Of a DNA stretch of 64,000 nucleotides, positions 54,835 to 63,938 are shown piece after piece. The number at the start of each line of letters is the position of its first letter. Position 1 is the stretch's first letter. The notes beneath the pieces are model-generated. The model ran no database searches and had not been told where the DNA came from. It saw nothing but the letters and a program-made list of their open reading frames with translations. Origin of the DNA: Rhizobium deserti (GTDB taxonomy: Bacteria; Pseudomonadota; Alphaproteobacteria; Rhizobiales; Rhizobiaceae); the NCBI RefSeq assembly GCF_004358025.1, contig NZ_SMTL01000003.1:496001-560000 (forward strand), read 5' to 3'. The position numbers were made by a program, and so were the translations under genes.

Positions 54835-55884
54835 ATGAAAGCAATTCGGGTCAGAAGTTACAGGTTGGCGGCGGCTGTCCTTTTGTGCGCTGCGCTGGGG
54901 ACGACGACCGAGGCGCAGGAAGCGCAGACGGCTAAGCAGCTTTTCGGCAGCGTGAAACTTCCCAGCAGGTCGGAGCCGGAGCCGCTCGGCTTTTACGCCA
55001 AGGGCTGCATGGCAGGCGCGGTGGCGCTTCCCACCGATGGGCCCACCTGGCAGGCCATGCGCCTTTCTCGCAACCGGCGCTGGGGCAATCCGGTGATGAT
55101 CTCGCTGCTGGAACAGTTTTCGCGCGACGCGGCAAGGCTCGGCTGGGGCTCGGGCATCCTGGTCGGCGACATCTCGCAGCCGCGCGGCGGGCCGATGATC
55201 ACCGGGCATGCGTCCCACCAGGTCGGTCTCGACGCGGATATCTGGTTTACGCCGAAGCCCGCCCAGCCGCTGACCGTGCAGCAGCGCGAAGACATGCCCT
55301 TCACCTCCATGCTCGACAAGAGCAAGTTCCTGACTGTTAACCCGAAGCGCTGGAGCGATACCCATGCCCGGCTGATCATGCAGGCGGCGAGCTATCCGCA
55401 GGTGGAGCGGGTCTTCGTCAATCCGGCCATCAAGAAGAAACTCTGCGAGACATGGACGGGCGACCGCAGCCTGCTCGGCAAGGTGCGGCCGATCTACGGA
55501 CATGACGAGCATTTCCATATCCGCATTTCCTGCCCGGCGGGTTCCAGCGATTGCCAGAAGCAGGCGGCCGCTCCGAAGGTCGACGACTGCAACAGCAAGG
55601 GGCTCGCCTGGTGGTTTACCAAGGAGCCCTGGGCACCGGCGCCGAAGCCCGATCCGAACAAGCCGCCGGTGAAACCACGGCAGGTCATGCTCTCGGATCT
55701 GCCAAAAGCCTGTGCGGCCGTGCTTTCAGCAGCGGCGCGATCCGAGGCCGATGCTACTTATGGCGGAAGGGCTCTTTCCTATTCAAGCGATGCGCCTGCA
55801 CCGGCAGCCGTGACGGCCACCGAAACGCCTGCCATGGTTCCGCCCTCCGAGGTTCCGCTGCCGAGCAGCCGTCCGCAACGGTAA
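54835..55884 (+). CDS. mepA: Penicillin-insensitive murein DD-endopeptidase (MepA)
   Basis: 349 residues from ATG 54835. The signal peptide runs to about residue 32. The LAS-type Zn peptidase motifs are present: MITGHASHQVGLDADIW and YGHDEHFHIRI, which carry the ligands His, Asp and His. Several Cys (CMAGAV, KKLCETW, ISCPAG) match the disulfides of MepA. It cuts peptidoglycan cross-links in the periplasm. The C-terminus has a Pro/Ser/Ala tail of about 40 residues. Start is the Met before the signal; an ATG at 54817 is an alternative without a site. Confidence 0.93.
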   Translation: MKAIRVRSYRLAAAVLLCAALGTTTEAQEAQTAKQLFGSVKLPSRSEPEPLGFYAKGCMAGAVALPTDGPTWQAMRLSRNRRWGNPVMISLLEQFSRDAARLGWGSGILVGDISQPRGGPMITGHASHQVGLDADIWFTPKPAQPLTVQQREDMPFTSMLDKSKFLTVNPKRWSDTHARLIMQAASYPQVERVFVNPAIKKKLCETWTGDRSLLGKVRPIYGHDEHFHIRISCPAGSSDCQKQAAAPKVDDCNSKGLAWWFTKEPWAPAPKPDPNKPPVKPRQVMLSDLPKACAAVLSAAARSEADATYGGRALSYSSDAPAPAAVTATETPAMVPPSEVPLPSSRPQR

Positions 55885-55990
55885 AGGCGCAGCGCCTCGT
55901 TGCCCGATAATCCCGCCTGACCACCTTCCCAACCCAGGCGCGGCAGGCTAGAACCCGCACAAATCGATTGAATGGGGCGAGGAACCTTTC

Positions 55991-56365
55991 ATGTCTGCCG
56001 CACCTTGCATTGCGCTGATCGCGCATGACCAGAAAAAGGATGACATGGCCGCCTTCGCACGCCAGCACCAAGCGGCTCTTTCGCGCTTCCGGATCGTCGC
56101 CACGGGTACGACCGGCGGGCGTGTGCAGGACGCCTGTCCGGAGCTTCAGGTCACCCGGCTGAAGAGCGGCCCGCTCGGCGGCGACCAGCAGATCGGCGCG
56201 ATGATTGCCACCGGCGACGTTGATATGCTGATCTTCTTCATCGACCCTTTGAGCGCCCTGCCGCATGATGTGGACGTCAAAGCCCTGACCCGGCTTGCCA
56301 CCGTCTATGACATACCCATGGCGCTCAACCGCGCTACCGCCGAGAAATTCCTCGATTTCCAATAG
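55991..56365 (+). CDS. mgsA: Methylglyoxal synthase
   Basis: Converts dihydroxyacetone phosphate to methylglyoxal and phosphate. 124 residues. It matches the short Mgs[14 protein letters not shown] at the start, ATGTTGGRV and [32 protein letters not shown], which contains the catalytic Asp and phosphate-binding residues. It is 17 bases upstream of glk, probably one transcript, pairing a glycolytic bypass with glucose entry. Confidence 0.96.
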   Translation: MSAAPCIALIAHDQKKDDMAAFARQHQAALSRFRIVATGTTGGRVQDACPELQVTRLKSGPLGGDQQIGAMIATGDVDMLIFFIDPLSALPHDVDVKALTRLATVYDIPMALNRATAEKFLDFQ

Positions 56366-56382
56366 ACCGGATATATTGCGCC

Positions 56383-57411
56383 ATGCTTGACGACACCCGC
56401 AGCGAAGATTTGCCTTTTCCGATCCTGATCGGTGACATCGGCGGAACCAATGCCCGCTTTTCCATTCTTGCCGATGCCAATGCGGATCCGGAACAGTTTC
56501 CCATTGTCCAGACGGCGAATTTTCCGACGATAGACGATGCAATCCGCACGATCGTTTTGGAGAAAAGTCCGCTAAAGCCGCGCTCAGCCATTCTTGCGGT
56601 CGCCGGCCCGATCGACGGCGACGAGATCGACCTGACCAACTGCAACTGGGTCGTTCGCCCCCGGAACATGATCCAGAACCTCGGTTTCGAGGATGTTTTG
56701 GTCGTCAACGACTTCGAAGCGCAGGCGCTGGCCGTTGCAGCCCTTCCCGAGCAGTACCGCGAGAAGCTCGGTGCTTCCGGCGAGCCGCATCTGGCCTCCC
56801 GCGTGGTTCTGGGACCTGGCACGGGCCTGGGCGTTGCTGGACTGCTGCATGCCCGCGATACCTGGTTTCCGGTGCCGGGCGAAGGCGGCCATGTGGATGT
56901 CGGGCCGCGCTCGGAGCGAGACTTCCAGATCTTCCCGCATTTGAGAAGGATCGAGGGCCGAGTGTCCGCCGAGGAAATCCTGTCGGGCCGCGGCGTGGTC
57001 AACATTTATCAGGCCATTTGTGCAGCCGACGGCATTGCGCCGACGCTGACCTTGCCGGCCGACGTTACGGCGCATGGGCTCGACGGGTCCAATCCGCAGG
57101 CGGTGGAGACGCTTTCGTTGCTTGCTACCTATCTTGGACGGGTTGCCGGGGACATGGCCTTGATCTTCATGGCCCGCGGCGGCGTTTATCTGGCCGGCGG
57201 CATTTCCCAGAAGATCATCCCGGCCCTGAAAGGCCCACAGTTCCGGGCCGCCTTCGAAGACAAGGCACCGCATAGCGAGTTGATGGCGACGATCCCGACC
57301 TATGTGGTAACCCATCCGCAGGCAGCGCTGGCAGGTCTTGCCAGCTTCGCGCGCATGCCCGCGGCCTACGGGATCTCGATGGATGGCCGGCGCTGGCGGC
57401 ATCAGGCGTAA
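56383..57411 (+). CDS. glk: Glucokinase
   Basis: Phosphorylates glucose with ATP. 342 residues. The ROK-independent Glk family (Pfam Glucokinase) pattern is seen: [17 protein letters not shown] near the N-terminus, [14 protein letters not shown] with the catalytic Asp, [12 protein letters not shown] and [13 protein letters not shown]. It starts 17 bases after mgsA. No strong ribosome binding site is visible before ATG 56383, consistent with coupling to mgsA. Confidence 0.95.
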   Translation: MLDDTRSEDLPFPILIGDIGGTNARFSILADANADPEQFPIVQTANFPTIDDAIRTIVLEKSPLKPRSAILAVAGPIDGDEIDLTNCNWVVRPRNMIQNLGFEDVLVVNDFEAQALAVAALPEQYREKLGASGEPHLASRVVLGPGTGLGVAGLLHARDTWFPVPGEGGHVDVGPRSERDFQIFPHLRRIEGRVSAEEILSGRGVVNIYQAICAADGIAPTLTLPADVTAHGLDGSNPQAVETLSLLATYLGRVAGDMALIFMARGGVYLAGGISQKIIPALKGPQFRAAFEDKAPHSELMATIPTYVVTHPQAALAGLASFARMPAAYGISMDGRRWRHQA

Positions 57412-57493
57412 ACTTGCCGGATTGCAACAGCACCGGCGAATCATGCGGGCTTGGCTGGCAAAAGCGTTACGAAGTGTTTAATAGCCCCTGCTC

Positions 57494-59317
57494 ATGGAAA
57501 TGAGCCGGCACATGCCGAAACGGGAAACGCCTTTGAACGCTGCCCAAGATAAGAAGCGCCATGTCGATTCCGGCGCAGTCGTCAGTGTCCTGAGGCGGAT
57601 CATCGCCGAAAACGGCCGCGACCACATTCGTGGCTATGCGTTTGCGATCCTTTGCCTTGTCCTGGTGGCGCTATCCACGGCGTTTACCGCCTGGATCATG
57701 GAATCGGTCGTCAACGAGGCTTTCGCCAACAAGCGCGCGGATATCGTCTGGCTGATCTGCGCCTCGATCCTTGCCGCCTTCATCCTGCGCGGCTTTGCCA
57801 CTTATGGTCAGGCGGTGACGCTGTCGAAGATCGGCAACAACATCGTCGCGCGCTACCAGCGGCGGCTTTATTCCCACCTGATGACGCTGTCGGTCGGTTT
57901 CTTTTCGGAATCGCGCTCGGCCTACCTTGCCGCGCAGGTGAGCCAGAATGTGTCGGGCATTCGCGACGTCCTCAACCTCACCGTCACCTCGACGGCGCGC
58001 GATCTCCTGACGCTCGCTGCGCTGGTCGGCGTCATGTTCGTGAAGGACTGGGTCTTGGCGCTCATCGTTTTTGCCGTTGCGCCGCCACTGCTTTACGCCT
58101 TGCGCTATGTTTCGAAGCGCCTGCGTGCCGCTACCCGCGAATCCGTCGAGATCAACAGCCGCGTTCTCGGCGCCATGCAGGAAACCATCCAGGGGATATC
58201 CATCGTCAAGGCCTTCACGATGGAGCAGGAGCTCGAGCGCAAGGTCAACGGCATCATCGACACGGCCGAGCGACGCGCCAACCGGATAGCCCGCCTTTCT
58301 GAGCGCACATCGCCTCTCACTGAAACCTTTGCCGGCTTCGCGATCTCCAGCGTTCTTGCCTATGCCGCCTTCCGGTCGATCTACAATGATGTACCGCCGG
58401 GCGCCTTCTTTGCCTTCGTCACCGCCTTGCTGATGGCCTATGATCCGGCCCGCCGGCTTGCAAAGCTGCAGGTGCAGATCGATCGGGCGGTGGTCAATGC
58501 GCAGATGATCTATGCCATCCTCGACACCCAGCCTGCTCAGCGCGAGAAGCCGGGCGCTCAAGATCTGGCAACCACGACGGCGCGTGTCGAGCTGCAAGGC
58601 GTTGTATTCTCCTATGCCACCGGCTCGCCTATTCTGCGCGGCGTCGACATCGTCGCAGAAGGCGGCAAGACAACCGCGCTGGTCGGTCAATCAGGGGCCG
58701 GCAAGTCGACGATTATCAACCTCATTCCTCGCTTCTATGACCCGACCGAAGGCAGGATCCTGATCGACGGGCAGGACATAGCCGAAGTCACCAAAGCATC
58801 GCTGCGGCGCCAGCTCGCCTATGTTTCGCAACAGCCATACCTGTTCGAAGGATCGATCCGCGACAATATCCGCTATGGCAGACCAGATGCGACGGATGCC
58901 GAAGTGGAAGAGGCAGCGCGCCTCGCCTATGCTCACGATTTCATTCTTACCCAGCCGTTCGGCTACGACACGCCCGTCGGCGAACACGGCATGACCCTTT
59001 CGGGGGGGCAGCGTCAGCGGCTCTCGATTGCCCGCGCGCTGGTTCGCAACGCGCCGATCCTGCTTCTCGATGAGGCCACGTCGGCACTCGACAACGAATC
59101 GGAAGCAGCCGTCCAAAAGGCCCTTGATACGGCCATGCGCGGCCGCACGGTGATCGTCATCGCCCACAGGCTCTCGACCATAGTGAAGGCCGACAAGATC
59201 ATCGTCATGCATGAGGGACGGGTTGTCGAGGAAGGCACCCATCAGGTGCTTGCGCAGCGCCAGGACGGGCTTTACGCTCGCCTCAACAATCTGCAATCGC
59301 CCGAAGCGGGCCACTGA
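57494..59317 (+). CDS. ABC exporter, MsbA-like (fused membrane and ATPase domains)
   Basis: 607 residues from ATG 57494 (alternatives at 57500 and 57512). Six membrane segments lie in the first 340 residues, with ISIVKAFTMEQELERKV in the conserved coupling region. The ATPase follows with Walker A GQSGAGKST, signature [15 protein letters not shown] and Walker B ILLLDEATSALD. It is of the lipid/multidrug exporter group; MsbA-type lipid A flipping is the likeliest role but substrate is not proven. It may share transcript with glk upstream and dapB downstream. Confidence 0.9.
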   Translation: MEMSRHMPKRETPLNAAQDKKRHVDSGAVVSVLRRIIAENGRDHIRGYAFAILCLVLVALSTAFTAWIMESVVNEAFANKRADIVWLICASILAAFILRGFATYGQAVTLSKIGNNIVARYQRRLYSHLMTLSVGFFSESRSAYLAAQVSQNVSGIRDVLNLTVTSTARDLLTLAALVGVMFVKDWVLALIVFAVAPPLLYALRYVSKRLRAATRESVEINSRVLGAMQETIQGISIVKAFTMEQELERKVNGIIDTAERRANRIARLSERTSPLTETFAGFAISSVLAYAAFRSIYNDVPPGAFFAFVTALLMAYDPARRLAKLQVQIDRAVVNAQMIYAILDTQPAQREKPGAQDLATTTARVELQGVVFSYATGSPILRGVDIVAEGGKTTALVGQSGAGKSTIINLIPRFYDPTEGRILIDGQDIAEVTKASLRRQLAYVSQQPYLFEGSIRDNIRYGRPDATDAEVEEAARLAYAHDFILTQPFGYDTPVGEHGMTLSGGQRQRLSIARALVRNAPILLLDEATSALDNESEAAVQKALDTAMRGRTVIVIAHRLSTIVKADKIIVMHEGRVVEEGTHQVLAQRQDGLYARLNNLQSPEAGH

Positions 59318-59340
59318 CTTGATCAAGGATTACGCCGCGC

Positions 59341-60159
59341 ATGACCGCTAATGACATGAAACTCGTGGTCGTCGGCGCTGCGGGGCGTATGGGGCAGACG
59401 CTGATCCGCGTCATCCAGGACACCGAGGGCGTCACCTTGCATGCCGCCATCGAACGCGAAGGGTCCGCCTTCATCGGCAAGGACGCCGGCGAGCTCGCCG
59501 GCGCAGGCACGATCGGCGTGGCGGTTACCAGCGATCCGCTGCAGGCATTTCTCGATGCGGAAGGCGTGCTCGATTTCACAGCGCCTGACGCCAGCGTCAC
59601 CTTTGCGGGCCTCGCCGCCCAGGCGCGGATCGTGCATGTAATCGGTACGACGGGCTGCTCCACCGACGACGAGCAGAAATTCGAGGCGTCGGCGCGGCAT
59701 GCCCGTATCGTCAAGTCCGGCAATATGAGCCTCGGCGTCAATCTTCTGTCTGTTCTCGCCGAGCAGGCGACCAGAGCCCTGCCCGCCGCCGGATGGGACG
59801 TGGAGATCGTCGAGATGCATCACAAGCACAAGGTGGATGCACCGTCGGGGACCGCGCTTCTGCTCGGCGAAGCCGCCGCCAAGGGCCGCGGCATCGACTT
59901 TGCGACGCAATCGGTGCGGGTCCGCGATGGCCATACCGGCGCCCGCCCTGTTGGCACGATAGGCTTTGCGACATTACGTGGCGGATCGGTCGTCGGCGAT
60001 CATTCCGTCATACTTGCCGGCGAAGGCGAGTTGGTGACGCTCTCGCACAGCGCGCGCGACCGGTCTATTTTCGCGCGCGGCGCTGTTGCTGCAGCCTTCT
60101 GGGCGCGCGACAAGAAGCCCGGCCACTATTCCATGCTCGACGTTCTCGGGCTCTCTTAA
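59341..60159 (+). CDS. dapB: 4-hydroxy-tetrahydrodipicolinate reductase
   Basis: Lysine and diaminopimelate biosynthesis, reducing the DapA product with NAD(P)H. 272 residues. [16 protein letters not shown] is the nucleotide-binding motif. The active-site [14 protein letters not shown] and [18 protein letters not shown] are intact, ending SMLDVLGLS. It is 23 bases after the ABC exporter stop. It starts [10 protein letters not shown], with a second Met at residue 6 as an alternative. Confidence 0.97.
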   Translation: MTANDMKLVVVGAAGRMGQTLIRVIQDTEGVTLHAAIEREGSAFIGKDAGELAGAGTIGVAVTSDPLQAFLDAEGVLDFTAPDASVTFAGLAAQARIVHVIGTTGCSTDDEQKFEASARHARIVKSGNMSLGVNLLSVLAEQATRALPAAGWDVEIVEMHHKHKVDAPSGTALLLGEAAAKGRGIDFATQSVRVRDGHTGARPVGTIGFATLRGGSVVGDHSVILAGEGELVTLSHSARDRSIFARGAVAAAFWARDKKPGHYSMLDVLGLS

Positions 60160-60182
60160 ATTACATTTGGAGGAATCCTTTC

Positions 60183-60818
60183 ATGAGCGGCACCCTCGTC
60201 CTCGTTCGCCACGGCCAGAGCGACTGGAACCTGAAGAACCTATTTACCGGCTGGCGCGACCCCGAACTGACACCCCTCGGCATCCAAGAAGCCGAAACTG
60301 GCGGACAGGCTCTCGCTGACACTGGCATCATGTTCGACATCGCCTTCACATCGGTCCTGAAGCGCGCCCAAGACACGCTGAAGATCGTGCTCGACAAGCT
60401 CGGCCAGCCTGAACTGGAAACGATCCGCGACCAGGCGCTCAACGAACGGGATTACGGAGACTTGTCCGGCCTCAACAAGGACGATGCCCGCGCCAAATGG
60501 GGCGAGGAGCAGGTGCATATCTGGCGCCGCTCCTACGACATCCCGCCGCCGGGCGGTGAGAGCCTGCGCGATACGGGCGCCCGCGTCTGGCCCTATTACC
60601 TGACCGAGATCCTGCCGCGCGTTCTGCAGGGCCAGAAAGTGCTCGTTGCGGCGCATGGCAATTCGCTGCGTTCGCTGGTCATGGTGCTCGACCGGATGAG
60701 CAAGGAGGAAATCCTCAAGCTCAACCTGGCGACAGGCGTGCCGATGGTTTACACGCTGAACGCCGATTCAACCGTTGCCTCCAAGAAGGTGCTCGGAGAC
60801 ATGTCCGGCGCCCATTGA
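60183..60818 (+). CDS. gpmA: 2,3-bisphosphoglycerate-dependent phosphoglycerate mutase
   Basis: Interconverts 3- and 2-phosphoglycerate in glycolysis. 211 residues, the shorter form usual in alphaproteobacteria. The phosphohistidine motif [10 protein letters not shown] carries His10, the family ENLFTGW-like segment is [21 protein letters not shown] contains the catalytic Glu, and VAAHGNSLR has the second His. It is 23 bases after dapB, with GGAGG upstream (GGAGGAATCC), so it is cotranscribed. Confidence 0.96.
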   Translation: MSGTLVLVRHGQSDWNLKNLFTGWRDPELTPLGIQEAETGGQALADTGIMFDIAFTSVLKRAQDTLKIVLDKLGQPELETIRDQALNERDYGDLSGLNKDDARAKWGEEQVHIWRRSYDIPPPGGESLRDTGARVWPYYLTEILPRVLQGQKVLVAAHGNSLRSLVMVLDRMSKEEILKLNLATGVPMVYTLNADSTVASKKVLGDMSGAH

Positions 60819-60842
60819 AGCTTGGCTTCAAGGCGGGTAGGT

Positions 60843-61589
60843 TCAATTCTCGATGGTGAATTGAACCGTGTCGGCGGGAAAGCGCGTGACGGAATACTGG
60901 ACCGGCACGCCCTGCAGATCGACATTGAGAGCGCGGGTTACCAGCACGATGGCGCCTGGGGATAGTTTGAGATCGACAAGATCGCTGCTGTCTGCATGCA
61001 CTGCGGTGACCTCCGTCGATGCGCGTATATAGTCGGTCAGTCCGCATTCCTGGAAAGCGGCGGTGATCGAGCCGGTCCTGGCGTAGATCTCCGCCATTTG
61101 CCCAAACCGGTCGGCAGGAAACCGGGCGGTCGAACGGGAAACCGGACGCCGGTCTGCGGTGCCGACCGTTTCCAAACGCAAGACCCGCGAGCCGGGCGCG
61201 ACCTGCAGCCGCTGCGCGATATCTGCCGACGCCTCTTCCTCGGCCCATCCCAAAAGCAGACCCTCCTTTTCGCGGGCCTGATCGCCGATGCCGGGGCTGA
61301 AGCGTGTGCGTTTCGAGATGGGGAAATTGATGCGTTCCTTGCGCTCGATCAGCGTCCCGCGCCCCTGTACCGCCCGCACGATCCCCTCTTCGGCCAGAGC
61401 CGCCAGCGCACTTCTGACCGTGTGGCGGTTGACGCCGAATTGCTCCGCCAGCACCATTTCCGGCGGCACTTTGCCAGCCGCATCGTAATCGCCATTGGCG
61501 ATCGATGTGCGGATCCGGTCGGCAATCTGACGCCACAGCGCCACCCCATTCTGCCTTTGAACGATAATTGGCTCAGTCTCCCCTGTCAC
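60843..61589 (-). CDS. phnF: PhnF, GntR/HutC-family repressor of phosphonate genes
   Basis: 248 residues from GTG 61589. The N-terminal GntR winged helix (ALWRQIADRIRTSI, VPPEMVLAEQFGVNRHTVRSALAALAEEGIVRAVQGRGTLIE) is followed by the UTRA ligand domain of the HutC subfamily. It is divergent from phnG; the identity as PhnF rests on context and family. It probably binds the palindrome before phnG. The ligand is unknown, perhaps a phosphonate-derived metabolite. Confidence 0.92.
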   Translation of the reverse strand: MTGETEPIIVQRQNGVALWRQIADRIRTSIANGDYDAAGKVPPEMVLAEQFGVNRHTVRSALAALAEEGIVRAVQGRGTLIERKERINFPISKRTRFSPGIGDQAREKEGLLLGWAEEEASADIAQRLQVAPGSRVLRLETVGTADRRPVSRSTARFPADRFGQMAEIYARTGSITAAFQECGLTDYIRASTEVTAVHADSSDLVDLKLSPGAIVLVTRALNVDLQGVPVQYSVTRFPADTVQFTIEN

Positions 61590-61634
61590 ACGCTTGTTAT
61601 ATCGCAGCTCTATATCTAAGCTTAATTGTATGGT

Positions 61635-61652
61635 TGTCTATATAAATAGACA
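61635..61652. promoter_or_regulatory. Palindromic candidate PhnF operator
   Basis: TGTCTAT-ATAA-ATAGACA, two perfect 7-bp arms with a 4-bp spacer, 14 bases before the phnG start in the phnF-phnG divergent gap. It contains the GTCTA...TAGAC pattern similar to HutC-family GntR operators. It lies in an AT-rich stretch that probably holds both promoters. Confidence 0.7.
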
Positions 61653-61666
61653 TTTGAGGTTTTGCA

Positions 61667-62140
61667 ATGGATGCTGCACAACAAACTGCCTCCAATCCCC
61701 AGGCTGAGCAGCGCCGCCGCGCAATAGGCCTGCTCGCCCGCGCAACGGCGCAAGAGCTACGATTGGCCTGGGACGGATTACCGGAAAAGCCTGACGTAAA
61801 GCCCGTGCGGGGTCCGGAAACAGGCCTCACCATGGTGCGCGGTCGCATCGGCGGCGGCGGCGCTCCCTTCAACCTGGGTGAGGCCACGGTGACGCGCTGT
61901 ACCATTCTCCTAGCTTCCGGAACGGCGGGCCACGCACAGGCCATGGGGACAGCCAAGGAAGCTGTGAAGCTGGCGGCAGTCTTCGATGCACTTTGGCAAG
62001 AAGCCGGCACCCGGCAATGGGTAGAAACCACCCTCCTTTACCCGATCGAAGCGCGCATCGCCGCCGAAGACAAGGTGAAGGCCGAGGAAACGGCAGCCAC
62101 GAAGGTCGATTTCTTCACCATGGTTCGAGGAGAAGACTGA
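61667..62140 (+). CDS. phnG: Phosphonate C-P lyase core subunit PhnG
   Basis: 157 residues, a little above the usual 150. RRRAIGLLARATAQELRLAW at the N-terminus, then MVRGRIGGGGAPFNLGEATVTRCT and the AMGTAKEAVKLAAVFDAL segment match PhnG. With PhnH, PhnI and PhnJ it forms the core complex that binds and cleaves phosphonates. ATG at 61667; GAGG at about 61656-61659 is the ribosome binding site. Its stop overlaps the phnH start (TGATG). Confidence 0.96.
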   Translation: MDAAQQTASNPQAEQRRRAIGLLARATAQELRLAWDGLPEKPDVKPVRGPETGLTMVRGRIGGGGAPFNLGEATVTRCTILLASGTAGHAQAMGTAKEAVKLAAVFDALWQEAGTRQWVETTLLYPIEARIAAEDKVKAEETAATKVDFFTMVRGED

Positions 62141-62742
62141 TGACGAGCAAGACGCAAGCGCTGTCCGGCGGTTTTAGCCAGCCGGTATTCGAATCCCAGA
62201 GCGTATTCCGCATGCTGATGGATGGCATGGCCAAACCAGGCACGTTATGCACCGTGGATCTGGATGTCGGGCAGCCCGAGCCGCTTGGCGGGGCAGCCGG
62301 CGCCATCGCGCTCACCTTATGCGACCATGAAACCAGCGTCTGGCTCAGCGCCGGGCTTTCGCAATCTGCAGTCGCCGAGTGGATCGGCTTCCATACGGGG
62401 GCGCCTATCATCCGCGAAAAGGCTGAAGCGCATTTCGCCTTCGTGGAAGCCGGCGCGACACCAGCCTCGTTCGGCCTCTTCTCGCTCGGCAGCCAGGAAT
62501 TTCCGGACCGGTCGACCACGCTGGTCATCGAGGTCAAGGCGCTTGGCCAAGGCCCTCTGATGACCCTGACCGGCCCCGGCATTCGGGCCACCCAGACGAT
62601 TGCCGTCGACGGGCTCCCGGACGTCTTCATGCGTCTTTGGGCGGACAACCGGGCGCTTTTCCCGCGCGGTGTCGACGTGATCCTAACGGCTGGACAGAAG
62701 TTCTTGTGCCTGCCGCGCACGACACGGCTCGCATTGCAGTAA
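62140..62742 (+). CDS. phnH: Phosphonate C-P lyase core subunit PhnH
   Basis: 200 residues from ATG 62140, sharing its A with the phnG stop. The PhnH fold, a PLP-transferase-like fold without lysine-PLP chemistry, is recognised from FRMLMDGMAKPGT and LTLCDHETSVWL, and from the late LTGPGIR segment and LFPRGVDVIL. It is part of the (PhnGHIJ)2 core. An upstream open frame to 61993 overlaps phnG and is not used. Confidence 0.96.
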   Translation: MTSKTQALSGGFSQPVFESQSVFRMLMDGMAKPGTLCTVDLDVGQPEPLGGAAGAIALTLCDHETSVWLSAGLSQSAVAEWIGFHTGAPIIREKAEAHFAFVEAGATPASFGLFSLGSQEFPDRSTTLVIEVKALGQGPLMTLTGPGIRATQTIAVDGLPDVFMRLWADNRALFPRGVDVILTAGQKFLCLPRTTRLALQ

Positions 62743-62778
62743 CCGGGCCCAAGTTTCCACAACTCGCCCCAACTTTTC

Positions 62779-62794
62779 GCATCCTCAAGGATGC
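62779..62794. repeat. Perfect 16-base palindrome between phnH and phnI
   Basis: GCATCCT-CA-AGGATGC, 7-bp arms with a 2-base centre, in the 77-base phnH-phnI gap. It may act as an mRNA hairpin or processing site. There is no T-run, so it is not an obvious terminator. Confidence 0.45.
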
Positions 62795-62819
62795 CGAGGT
62801 CGCGGCAGGAGAATGAAGC

Positions 62820-63938
62820 ATGTATGTTGCCGTCAAGGGTGGCGAAGCCGCCATCAACAATGCCCATCGGTTGCTCGCGGACCGGCGCCGCGGCGACCGT
62901 TCGCTCCCGTCGGTTACCATCGACCAGATCGTCGAACAGCTCGGTCTCGCGGTGGATCGCGTCATGGCCGAGGCATCGCTGTACGACCGTTCGCTGGCGG
63001 CACTTGCCGTACGTCAGGCCCGGGGCGACATGATCGAGGCCATTTTCCTGCTGCGCGCCTACCGGACGACGCTGCCGCGGTTTGGCGCAACCGTGCCGGT
63101 CGACACGGCCGGAATGAAGGTCGAGCGGCGCATATCCGCCACCTACAAGGATCTGCCGGGCGGCCAGCTTCTCGGACCGACCTTCGATTATACACACCGG
63201 CTGCTCGACCCTTCGCTGCTGAGCGACGAGCAGGTCGAGGAGCCGGTCCGCAAGCAAGCCGGCGGCGAAGAGGTCATGCGGGTTTCCGACATTCTCGCGC
63301 ATGAAGGCCTGATCGAGCCGGACGGCGAATTTCCCGAAGACCATGAGGCAGGCGACCTGACGCGCGAGCCGATGGAATTTCCGATGAGCCGCGACCTGCG
63401 CCTGCAGGCATTGGCGCGCGGCGACGAAGGCTTTCTCCTGGCGCTCGGCTATTCGACGCAGCGCGGCTACGGCCGCAACCATCCCTTTGTCGGCGAAATC
63501 CGCATCGGCGAGGTCGAGGTGGAGATGGATATCGCCGAACTCGGCTTCGCCGTACCGCTTGGCCGCATCCGCGTCACCGAATGCCAGATGGTCAACCAGT
63601 TCAAAGGTTCCTCCAAGGCACCGCCACAGTTTACCCGCGGCTATGGCCTGGTTTTCGGACAAAGCGAGCGCAAGGCGATGGCCATGTCGCTGGTCGACCG
63701 CGCTTTGCGTGCCGAAGAACTCGGCGAGGACATCATTGCCCCGGCACAGGACGAGGAATTCGTGATTTCCCATTGCGACAATGTGCAGGCGACCGGCTTT
63801 GTGGAGCATTTGAAACTGCCCCATTACGTGGATTTCCAGGCCGAGCTCGGGCTGGTGCGCAAGATGCGCTCCGATATCGACAAAGCACGCTCCAAAGCCC
63901 GCAGCGGCGACAATCTTAGCCAGGAGGCAGCCGAGTGA
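62820..63938 (+). CDS. phnI: Phosphonate C-P lyase core subunit PhnI
   Basis: 372 residues, standard. YVAVKGGEAAINNAHRLL at the N-terminus, SLYDRSLAALAVRQARGDMIEAIFLLRAYRTT, RRISATYKDLPGGQLLGPTFDYTHRL and the late ISHCDNVQATGFVEHLKLPHYVDFQAELGL segment are typical of PhnI. PhnI attaches ribose triphosphate to phosphonate, releasing adenine, with PhnG, H and L. AGGAGA is about eight bases upstream of the ATG. The stop overlaps the phnJ GTG (GTGA). Confidence 0.97.
   Translation: MYVAVKGGEAAINNAHRLLADRRRGDRSLPSVTIDQIVEQLGLAVDRVMAEASLYDRSLAALAVRQARGDMIEAIFLLRAYRTTLPRFGATVPVDTAGMKVERRISATYKDLPGGQLLGPTFDYTHRLLDPSLLSDEQVEEPVRKQAGGEEVMRVSDILAHEGLIEPDGEFPEDHEAGDLTREPMEFPMSRDLRLQALARGDEGFLLALGYSTQRGYGRNHPFVGEIRIGEVEVEMDIAELGFAVPLGRIRVTECQMVNQFKGSSKAPPQFTRGYGLVFGQSERKAMAMSLVDRALRAEELGEDIIAPAQDEEFVISHCDNVQATGFVEHLKLPHYVDFQAELGLVRKMRSDIDKARSKARSGDNLSQEAAE

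Noticed and set aside
62115..63824. Minus-strand open frame of about 570 codons opposite phnH and phnI
   Set aside because: Antisense to well-recognised C-P lyase genes.
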